From assembly GCA_002688165.1 (NCBI GenBank), contig NZCB01000035.1, positions 1-14,236 on the forward strand: a stretch of DNA of 14,236 nt. The letters run 5' to 3'. The position numbers were made by a program, and so were the translations under genes. Below are positions 1-5,591 of this stretch, in pieces. A model generated the notes under the pieces. It was not told the origin of the DNA and did not search any database. It saw only the letters and a list, made by a program, of their open reading frames with translations. Source of the DNA: Candidatus Pacearchaeota archaeon (GTDB lineage Archaea; Nanobdellota; Nanobdellia; Pacearchaeales; GW2011-AR1). Each line of letters opens with the position of its first letter. The stretch's first letter is position 1.

Positions 1-94
1 ATGTAGTTGTATCTAGACTCAATGTCGGAACTGCATTTGCAATCCCCACCATTAACAAACTCATCAATGTTATTAAAATCAATATTTTTTTCAT
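1..94 (-). CDS. Secreted protein, N-terminal part only (cut by window edge)
   Basis: The frame starts with ATG at 94 and runs off the left edge after 31 codons. The visible part is a classic Sec signal peptide: MKK, then a hydrophobic stretch of about 14 residues, then an Ala-Asn-Ala cleavage site near residue 21, followed by Val-Pro-Thr. Two SD-like stretches precede it: GGAGG at 109-113, which overlaps the stop region of the upstream gene, and AGGAT about 4 bases from the ATG. It lies 10 bases after the polytopic membrane protein and is probably co-transcribed with it. The function of the mature protein cannot be seen here. Confidence 0.75.
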   Translation of the reverse strand, partial: MKKILILITLMSLLMVGIANAVPTLSLDTTT

Positions 95-104
95 TTTTAT
101 CCTT

Positions 105-821
105 TTATCCTCCTTGTATTTGTGGCAATATAAATAATGTATTATTAAAAACATGGAGATATGTTGCTGATTCTATCTCCTTAAATCTTGAAATCAATAT
201 CAATGAAATCATTGCAAATATAAAAGTCAAGAATAAGGCAACATTTGCATTCACCCCTTTAGCATTGAAATGATACCATACAAATATTAATGATACCAAA
301 ACAAATAAGGCTATGCTCTTAATATTAATCTTAGTGATGTCAATATTTGTGAATTTTCCTAATGCTTCTGCTATTCTTGCCAGAAATCTTGTTTCTATCG
401 TTGCTATTATAACTCCAAAAGCAAAAAGAGTAATTAAAGGATTTTTAGCAAGAACAGGCTCTGTTGATTGGACTACCTTATCTATGCCCAAAGTCGAAAA
501 ACCACTACTTAATATACTGCCTAATGTTGGTTGAGCAGTAACATTTAGAATGCCTTGGAATGCAGAAGATACAAAGAATGTAATTATAAGAAGAATGGCT
601 AATGAAAATGCAGCGATAATTACTGCATTAAATGTATTTTTCGGTTTAGTGTTATGAGTAATCGTAGCAGGCAATGCAAAATATAAAAAGACGCTTGTAA
701 GAATCATAGTGGAAAATATAGTTCCCAGTTGCAAATTAAAGTTGATGGCTAGAAATATAAGTGATATAAGTAAAAAAGTGGTTATTATAATTTCTACATT
801 ATCCTTATCTTGTTTTGGCAA
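105..821 (-). CDS. Polytopic membrane protein, possibly CPBP-like
   Basis: This 238-residue protein has about six hydrophobic spans (roughly residues 9-27, 32-52, 66-86, 128-143, 168-184 and 192-211). The start is TTG at 821, supported by the SD-like AGGGTG six bases upstream; no in-frame ATG lies near the N-terminus. Three spaced motifs recall CPBP (CAAX-protease/Abi) membrane proteins: an acidic/basic motif around E143-R149, FxxxH (F180, H184) and HxxxN (H223, N227). The first motif lacks the canonical paired glutamates and its Arg is shifted, so a protease activity is doubtful. It follows the pilin-like gene across a terminator with no clear promoter of its own, so expression may depend on read-through. 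A multi-span protein of another family remains possible. Confidence 0.75.
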   Translation of the reverse strand: MPKQDKDNVEIIITTFLLISLIFLAINFNLQLGTIFSTMILTSVFLYFALPATITHNTKPKNTFNAVIIAAFSLAILLIITFFVSSAFQGILNVTAQPTLGSILSSGFSTLGIDKVVQSTEPVLAKNPLITLFAFGVIIATIETRFLARIAEALGKFTNIDITKINIKSIALFVLVSLIFVWYHFNAKGVNANVALFLTFIFAMISLILISRFKEIESATYLHVFNNTLFILPQIQGG

Positions 822-840
822 GTTTTACACCCTTTTTGTT

Positions 841-888
841 TTCAAAAAATAAAAAAAAAGAAAAAACAAGTAGATTTTAATCTACTTG
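841..888 (-). terminator. Hairpin plus poly-U terminator of the pilin-like gene
   Basis: CAAGTAGATT (867-876) and AATCTACTTG (879-888) are perfect 10-base inverted arms around TT, with the TAA stop codon of the gene at 877-879 in the middle. On the minus strand the hairpin is followed at once by U-tracts of about 6, 9 and 6 (841-866). This is the clearest terminator in the window and isolates the 877-1833 gene as its own unit. Confidence 0.85.
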
Positions 889-1833
889 GATTTGTGCTAC
901 TTGGCTGTCTATAGGATTACTAACCCTATTGCCATCCTCGTTTTCTCCACAGATTTGCAGTACAAATTCTCCCGTTTCAGTATTTTGCCTATATTCGTTA
1001 GGCACATAATGTAGGAAGATATCCGTTCCTGACGTAGATGCTGGGTCTGTCGAGTCGTCTGTATCTACCATCACTTGTGCATTTAATTTATCGTTGCTAT
1101 TAAATGCAGGCACAGCATACGTTTTTGTCTTGTGGTCTGAGGTTCTTAGGCTGAAGTATTCTGGGGTGTTTATCTTATTTGCAGCCGCACCATTGAATCT
1201 GACTTCTACATTGTCAAATGCAGTGCTATTATATTCTGCAATTACACATCCTCCATGTGCAAATTGTCCCCTCTCAAATGCTCCAGTTACTTCATGCGTC
1301 AGAGTAACAACGTCTCCTGCACCAAGTGTCTCATTTTCAGTCCCCGAAATTACGTTCCCTTCTTCATTGAAGGTTTGTATGGTCAGGCTACCATTCCTAT
1401 ACAGTGCGTTGGAATATGTCTTTGTTCCAGTACATGGAATGCTATCAATCAGTTCGTAGTCATTCAAATATGCTACTGTACCTGAGTTGTTGCCTTGCCC
1501 CCAATTTATCTTCAATGTATCTCCTGGGCTCGCATCGAAAGTACCTCCATCACTAACCGTTTGTGCTCTCCCACCATTAATCTTATATTGATGGTTTCCA
1601 TTAACACTTACGGTGTTGTCATAGATATCTGTTGCCGCCAGTGTGACAGTTGTTTTGTCCACCCCAATACATTGTGGTACATCCACAGCAGTTGGCGTTC
1701 CTAGTGCTCCTGCAGTAGGTGCTGGTGCTAATCCAAAAGGACTTAAAGCCCCTGAACCCCAAGCGATTACTGCCAAAATTATTATTAGCACAAGGAACTG
1801 CGTATCTGTCGCTCCTTTTTTAAATAATCTCAT
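877..1833 (-). CDS. Type IV pilin-like surface/structural protein
   Basis: This 318-residue protein begins with a class III signal peptide. Residues K5-K6-G7 form the prepilin peptidase site, and residues 8-26 are the hydrophobic pilin helix. After cleavage at G7 the +5 position, normally Glu in type IV pilins, is Gln (Q12). A Pro/Ala/Gly linker (about 30-48) leads to a Ser/Thr/Asn/Gly-rich, beta-looking ectodomain with only four cysteines (C55, C134, C196, C295), enough for two disulfides. The start is fixed by a strong SD (GGAGGG, 1842-1847) eight bases from the ATG. The gene has its own promoter, a long leader and a strong terminator, and its base composition is visibly more GC-rich than its neighbours. 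All this fits an abundant subunit of a pilus or virion. That role is inferred; an S-layer-like protein is an alternative. Confidence 0.8.
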   Translation of the reverse strand: MRLFKKGATDTQFLVLIIILAVIAWGSGALSPFGLAPAPTAGALGTPTAVDVPQCIGVDKTTVTLAATDIYDNTVSVNGNHQYKINGGRAQTVSDGGTFDASPGDTLKINWGQGNNSGTVAYLNDYELIDSIPCTGTKTYSNALYRNGSLTIQTFNEEGNVISGTENETLGAGDVVTLTHEVTGAFERGQFAHGGCVIAEYNSTAFDNVEVRFNGAAANKINTPEYFSLRTSDHKTKTYAVPAFNSNDKLNAQVMVDTDDSTDPASTSGTDIFLHYVPNEYRQNTETGEFVLQICGENEDGNRVSNPIDSQVAQIQVD

Positions 1834-2009
1834 ATTTTTTACCCTCCATTTTTTTTTAAATTTATCACAACCAAATAGACACCACCCATTAAATCACATA
1901 CAGAAATCACAATTTAAAATCACATAAAATAAATAAATAGCAAAGCCCTTTAGATTGCCAAAATAGATAAAGATATAACTTATATTTAAACTTTTCGCTA
2001 AATTTGGAC
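1834..2009 (-). promoter_or_regulatory. Leader and promoter region of the pilin-like gene
   Basis: A BRE/TATA block AAAAGTTTAAATATAA lies at 1980-1995 on the minus strand. It would start transcription near 1961-1965 and leave a leader of about 130 bases. The leader holds three TGTGATTT copies (plus-strand AAATCACA at 1891-1898, 1904-1911 and 1917-1924) spaced exactly 13 bases apart, and a related TGTGATAA at 1862-1869. The strong SD GGAGGG (1842-1847) ends the leader. An identical 16-base promoter block occurs at 13717-13732 (+). Confidence 0.6.
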
Positions 2010-2312
2010 TTATTTCTTAAATCCGTATTTTTCCTTGTAATACACTTTCCAATCTCCAGAGAGATAAATTTTCCAGAAATAGAAAATTATGGATAATATA
2101 AAGAATAGGGAAGCCAAAAACCATTGCCTAGATGTTATAAATATTACAGTTGCAAATACGGAAATATACATTAAATTCTTCGGGCTTTTTGGAGTCTTTA
2201 ATTTAATATTCCTGAAATTATTAATTTCCCTCTTAATTTCGGTTTTATATCTATAAGGCAGATATTCAAAAAAAATTCCCATATTCCTAAAAAATAATTT
2301 TAGTTTATTCAT
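2010..2312 (-). CDS. Small membrane protein, unknown
   Basis: This 100-residue protein has a basic N-terminal half with Arg/Lys and aromatic residues. It has two closely spaced hydrophobic spans at about residues 47-60 and 64-83, and a Lys/Tyr-rich tail. The start overlaps the end of the upstream membrane protein by 8 bases, so the pair is co-transcribed and probably translationally coupled. It is the last gene of the long leftward operon before the pilin-like gene's own promoter. I do not recognise a family. Confidence 0.7.
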   Translation of the reverse strand: MNKLKLFFRNMGIFFEYLPYRYKTEIKREINNFRNIKLKTPKSPKNLMYISVFATVIFITSRQWFLASLFFILSIIFYFWKIYLSGDWKVYYKEKYGFKK

Positions 2313-2964
2313 GGTCTATTGATAATGATTTTTTAATATCTTTGTATCTTCTCAAATCTTCTGCCAGAATTATTTTTTCATCTGGATACCTTCCGCAATC
2401 TGGACATTTATCCATCAACTCTAATTTTTGGTCTGTCTCAATTATATCATCAATCATCATAGTTATAGGATTTCCAGTAATATGATAATAATGCTCAAAC
2501 TTATTTCTATCAGTTATTATCACTTGTGCCACATATTTTTTTGGGTTTCTCTTATTTTCTATAATCTCCTCTACTAATCTTATATCCTTATCTATCTTAA
2601 AATCTCCAGAGGGGAACTCATATTTGCCATTTGAAAATTTTATCTCCTGTTTATCCTTTATTACTTTTGAAAGATATTCCTTGAACTGCCTCTCGGATAC
2701 CCTGTTTTTTTGTAATTCCTTAATCTTAAATGACATTGCAAATAATATTATCAGCCCGATACCTAAAAGCAGTTGATTGTTAGTTACATATCCTTTAGGT
2801 GCGAGGGAAGTAATATCATACATAACACTATCAGTTTCATCATTATAATTTGGCACAAGGGATGTTGTGGATGAAATATAAAAAAAATAACCCACTAATA
2901 ATGCAAACATTAATCCCTGTTGCTTGTTGATATTATATTTTTCTAAAAGTTCTGGCATTTTCAA
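2305..2964 (-). CDS. Two-span membrane protein with cytoplasmic domain and CxxC
   Basis: This 219-residue protein has hydrophobic spans at about residues 16-35 and 62-81, separated by a short polar loop. A soluble, Lys/Glu-rich domain follows, with a single CPDC motif near residues 189-192. One CxxC alone could complete a zinc site only with other ligands or by dimerising. Its ATG overlaps the TGA of the preceding gene as ATGA (2961-2964), and its own end overlaps the next start by 8 bases. No family is recognised. The context places it among envelope-associated proteins of the operon. Confidence 0.75.
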   Translation of the reverse strand: MKMPELLEKYNINKQQGLMFALLVGYFFYISSTTSLVPNYNDETDSVMYDITSLAPKGYVTNNQLLLGIGLIILFAMSFKIKELQKNRVSERQFKEYLSKVIKDKQEIKFSNGKYEFPSGDFKIDKDIRLVEEIIENKRNPKKYVAQVIITDRNKFEHYYHITGNPITMMIDDIIETDQKLELMDKCPDCGRYPDEKIILAEDLRRYKDIKKSLSIDHE

Positions 2965-3329
2965 AAAAATCCTTTTCTCTTTGCATCGGTCTTTAATCCT
3001 TTTAGGACAGAAATCATTTCCATTTTTATCATATATACTTCAAGAATATTTCCATCTCTCATTCCCCTTTCTTTGAATTTATGCCTTCTTACCTCCTCCA
3101 ATCCCCAAAAAAAAAGTTTAGGTTTTATGCCAAAATTAAACTTATGCAGATTTTTCTCTATACACTTTATGCTTATTTCATTAAACAACGTACCTTTGTC
3201 TATGATTTTGTCAATGTAATATCCTATCGGCTTATTGCCTATAATGACTTCATTTTTCTTATCCCTGCAATTTAAACAAATATCATAACGCTTTCCAGCT
3301 TCTTCCTCGCAAAATACACATTCACTCAT
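2961..3329 (-). CDS. N-terminal zinc-ribbon protein, unknown
   Basis: This 122-residue protein has an N-terminal zinc ribbon, C4-x2-C7-x10-C18-x2-C21, followed by a basic, hydrophobic-patterned domain without a known motif. The cysteine spacing is identical to that of the protein at 11251-11535, which suggests related N-termini. The start is supported by GAGG four bases before the ATG. The 50-bp structured element (3347-3396) ends 17 bases upstream of this start, as another copy ends just upstream of the zinc-ribbon gene at 12677. Its function is unknown; nucleic-acid or protein binding is plausible for a zinc ribbon. Confidence 0.75.
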   Translation of the reverse strand: MSECVFCEEEAGKRYDICLNCRDKKNEVIIGNKPIGYYIDKIIDKGTLFNEISIKCIEKNLHKFNFGIKPKLFFWGLEEVRRHKFKERGMRDGNILEVYMIKMEMISVLKGLKTDAKRKGFF

Positions 3330-3346
3330 TTTTCCTCATAATCGTG

Positions 3347-3396
3347 TGGCAAGGATACCCATAAATTTATTTATGGGAGGAATTGCCACTCACCTC
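3347..3396 (-). repeat. 50-bp structured element, copy A
   Basis: Copy A shares all 30 flanking bases with copy B at 12685-12734: TGGCAAGGATA on one side and AGGAATTGCCACTCACCTC on the other (plus strand). Between them is a hairpin with two 8-base arms and a TTTA loop (UAAA on the minus strand); here the arms CCCATAAA/TTTATGGG pair perfectly. On the minus strand UGGCAA and UUGCCA form an outer 6-bp stem around a 5x5 internal loop. The stem sequence differs from copy B but stays paired, which is strong evidence for a functional RNA or ssDNA structure. From memory it resembles right ends of IS200/IS605-type elements, but no transposase gene is present. Confidence 0.85.
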
Positions 3397-3687
3397 TACA
3401 TTTAGTATATCACCCATTAATGATTTATAGTATTCTTCTTTCTTCAGTGTCCATCTGCGTATAGTCGTAAATACATAATCATTATCTCCATCTTGGAATA
3501 ATAATACTAACAATTTAGATTTGGGTAATGGATAAAACTCAATCCCATTATCTAAATAAAATGTATCATACTCTATAAATTGTTTAGACAATTCAGAATA
3601 TTCTATAACAAATACTTGTAATAGTTTTGCACATTCTGTCTGAATAGCCATCTTTGAATATCTATGTGAAAACTTTATTGTTGGCAT
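3367..3687 (-). CDS. Small soluble protein, unknown (possibly ASCH-like)
   Basis: This 106-residue protein is soluble, with an N-terminal KFSHRY motif and a central hydrophobic strand LLVLLF (59-64). It then has TTIRRWT (74-80), followed by EEYY and MGD. The order 'TIR ... Y ... GD' loosely recalls ASCH-fold proteins that bind RNA or nucleotides, but this is a weak impression. Its last residues (EVSGNSS and the stop) are encoded inside structured element A, and the stop lies in the hairpin loop. Upstream, a second CUAAAG-type hairpin (3723-3736) separates it from the previous gene. It is therefore bracketed by hairpins, and may have been delivered or trimmed by a mobile element. Confidence 0.7.
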   Translation of the reverse strand: MPTIKFSHRYSKMAIQTECAKLLQVFVIEYSELSKQFIEYDTFYLDNGIEFYPLPKSKLLVLLFQDGDNDYVFTTIRRWTLKKEEYYKSLMGDILNVEVSGNSSHK

Positions 3688-3721
3688 TTTAATCTTTTCC
3701 TTCTCTTGAGGTAGAGAAACC

Positions 3722-3737
3722 CCCGACTTTAGTCGGA
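3722..3737 (-). repeat. UAAA-loop hairpin upstream of the 3687 gene
   Basis: CCGAC (3723-3727), loop TTTA, GTCGG (3732-3736) form a perfect 5-bp hairpin flanked by extra C/G residues. The minus strand reads CCGAC-UAAA-GUCGG followed by GGGUUUCUC. The loop is the same as in the two 50-bp elements, but the conserved flanks are absent. It may be an attenuator or terminator in the 66-base gap, or the end of a decayed IS200/IS605-type element. Confidence 0.6.
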
Positions 3738-3753
3738 TTTATTTGGGAGTATG

Positions 3754-4155
3754 TCATTTTTCCTCATTTTTCGTTGGTTGGTCAATTCTTTTTACTATTA
3801 CCCCTTCTTTTATCTCTTGGGCTTTCCTCAATAATTCTTTTATGAAATCAACAAGTATTTTTTCCTTCTCAAGATTCAGGGTTATGTAATCTGAGAAACT
3901 TGCTTGTAATATTGGCACAGTTGAAAGTTCTGGATTGATGTCATAATTTTTTCCATATGCTTTCCAGTGGTTTTCTATCTTTACATTAAAATCATCAAAC
4001 TTATCAATGGCTCTTATCATAGGCACTCTTAATGTAATTAATTTGTCAACATATCTTTCTTTAATAGCAATTAATTTTTTTGATGTTTCTATATCCTTTA
4101 GTTCATCCAAATAAGGCATAAAATGTCCTTTTTTAGAGTTTTGTCCTTCATTCAT
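3754..4155 (-). CDS. Helical soluble protein, unknown
   Basis: This 133-residue protein is charged (Lys/Glu/Asp-rich) with heptad-like hydrophobic spacing over much of its length, no membrane span and no cysteines. It is probably mostly helical. Its start overlaps the previous gene by 8 bases (ATGAATGA), a coupled arrangement. It sits two genes after the spike-like membrane protein. It has no recognised family and could be a structural or chaperone partner of its operon neighbours. Confidence 0.75.
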   Translation of the reverse strand: MNEGQNSKKGHFMPYLDELKDIETSKKLIAIKERYVDKLITLRVPMIRAIDKFDDFNVKIENHWKAYGKNYDINPELSTVPILQASFSDYITLNLEKEKILVDFIKELLRKAQEIKEGVIVKRIDQPTKNEEK

Positions 4156-4687
4156 TTTCCCCTGCTGGTTCTATAGGCTGATTGTTAAGAACTGCAGGTG
4201 CAGTTACCTTTCTTAATGAATTAGCCATCTTTATTACTTCTCTCATAAATTCTTCAGGATGTTTGGCTAATTGAACCATTCTTGTTTGTTGCCTGATTAA
4301 TAATGATGATAGGGATAAGTTTTCCTCTCTGAGTTTATCATTCTCCTCAAATAGAGTCCTATTGATATTTTCAAAGACATTTGTTTTATTTCCTGTCCAA
4401 TCACATAACATAAATATATAAGTTCCTTTGGTTCGTGGTTCTATGTGCCCACTATATTTCATCGGGAATTTTTTAATAAATGCGTCTTTTACCCTATCAT
4501 AACCATTCCCTTTATTTTCTATCTGGTGTATATATCTCATAAGATTAGTAGGTCTATGGATTATCTCTATTTTATATTCATTATCATCTTCATCCCATAC
4601 ATTGGTTTTAAAGTCCAATAATACTGATTGTAAGAAATCTCCCCACAATATCCAATTATTGATATTTGCTGGTGGTGGAATTGCCAT
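4148..4687 (-). CDS. Soluble protein with C-terminal coiled coil, unknown
   Basis: This 179-residue protein starts MAIPPP and has a mixed globular part to about residue 115. A predicted coiled coil follows (about 119-140, with Leu/Glu/Asn-rich heptads), then a helical tail. Its ATG overlaps the TAA of the upstream spike-like gene (TAATG). GAGG is present upstream inside the previous gene's last codons. The junction sequence CAAATATATAATGGCA is identical to the one at the 10397 start. No known motif was found. Confidence 0.75.
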   Translation of the reverse strand: MAIPPPANINNWILWGDFLQSVLLDFKTNVWDEDDNEYKIEIIHRPTNLMRYIHQIENKGNGYDRVKDAFIKKFPMKYSGHIEPRTKGTYIFMLCDWTGNKTNVFENINRTLFEENDKLREENLSLSSLLIRQQTRMVQLAKHPEEFMREVIKMANSLRKVTAPAVLNNQPIEPAGENE

Positions 4688-5574
4688 TATATATTTGCCT
4701 CCTCATCTACTTCGTGGTCTGGAAATTGCCTTTTCTTGTAAATAATAAATCCAGTTACTCCTGCAATTATTAAACCTAAAATCCAATACATCCTCGAATC
4801 TTTTTCATTCTGAACTTCTCTATATAGATTACTCATATTTAATTTAAGATTGGTGTTACTTACTTTTAAGGTAGCCATTATATCTTCCTGATTTTTTTTA
4901 TCTTTTTCGCAGGTTTGATAAAGAGTTTTAAAATCCTTTAATGTAGAAATCTCCGTATCTTTGCTGGACACCACAACCTTTTTTGCCTCCAATTCTGCAG
5001 TACATTTTGTATATGGGTCAAAATAATTTTCATTATTCTTTACCTCCCCTAAAGTATTATTTAAACTAATAATTAAATCTCCGAGGGTGCTTGAGGTGGA
5101 GGTAGATGTTGAAGATTTTTCAACTATTAAATCCAGTATATATTCTACTTTATGGACTGAGTTATTTAAATCACCTTCTGCCTCTATAAGAATCTCATAT
5201 TCATCATATTCTGTATCAGAAGGCAAGATTATGCTTAATTTTAATGTCTCCTTGTCATTTGCATCAATGCTTGATTCATCTGTCATCTCCTCCAAATCCA
5301 AATCGTCTATCTCTATTACCATCTCTACCTCTTCCATAGATGTCCCAGAATTGTTATTTTTAATCCTGATTTCAAAATCAATAACAGAACCAGATTTAGC
5401 TTCTCTCTTTATTTCGTCTCCATAATTAAGATTTCTGCTCGACAAACCATCTACCTTTACATCAACATCATCTATTAACAAATCTCCTCCAGAAACTATC
5501 TTTCCATTTTCATTTTCTGCTAATACGGTTTGCAATAATAAGATTGTCAAAATCACATAAATTATTGTTTTCAT
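4687..5574 (-). CDS. Secreted single-span spike-like membrane protein
   Basis: This 295-residue protein has a Sec signal peptide (1-19, cut after VLA). A beta-rich acidic ectodomain follows (about 31-152: DVDVKVDG, GDEI, then IKNNN). Next come a Ser/Thr linker (154-163), a long coiled-coil stalk (about 192-262) and a C-terminal membrane span (263-279) with a KKR stop-transfer and short acidic tail. This layout (head, stalk, anchor) is that of a surface spike or adhesin. The ectodomain recalls, from memory, immunoglobulin-like domains of DPANN archaeal surface proteins. The start has an SD (AGGTGAT) and lies 14 bases after the HerA-like ATPase gene. Its first bases match the 5' end of the lipoprotein gene at 8817. 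Confidence 0.8.
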   Translation of the reverse strand: MKTIIYVILTILLLQTVLAENENGKIVSGGDLLIDDVDVKVDGLSSRNLNYGDEIKREAKSGSVIDFEIRIKNNNSGTSMEEVEMVIEIDDLDLEEMTDESSIDANDKETLKLSIILPSDTEYDEYEILIEAEGDLNNSVHKVEYILDLIVEKSSTSTSTSSTLGDLIISLNNTLGEVKNNENYFDPYTKCTAELEAKKVVVSSKDTEISTLKDFKTLYQTCEKDKKNQEDIMATLKVSNTNLKLNMSNLYREVQNEKDSRMYWILGLIIAGVTGFIIYKKRQFPDHEVDEEANI

Positions 5575-5591
5575 AAAATCACCTATAATTA
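5569..5591 (-). repeat. 23-base start-site duplicate, copy 1
   Basis: The sequence spanning the SD (AGGTGAT), the ATG and the second codon is identical over 23 bases to 8812-8834. Similarity continues into the codons for the signal peptides (both include a stretch reading IYVI). It marks the two exported proteins of the operon. Confidence 0.8.

Noticed and set aside
1094..1459. Rightward open frame of 121 codons opposite the pilin-like gene
   Set aside because: It is the shadow of the GC-richer pilin-like gene, with no SD or promoter. The minus-strand gene has a signal peptide, SD and terminator.
1891..1924. CRISPR-like array from the 13-base spaced repeats
   Set aside because: The units are only 8 bases with 5-base spacers, far too short for CRISPR, and no cas gene is present.
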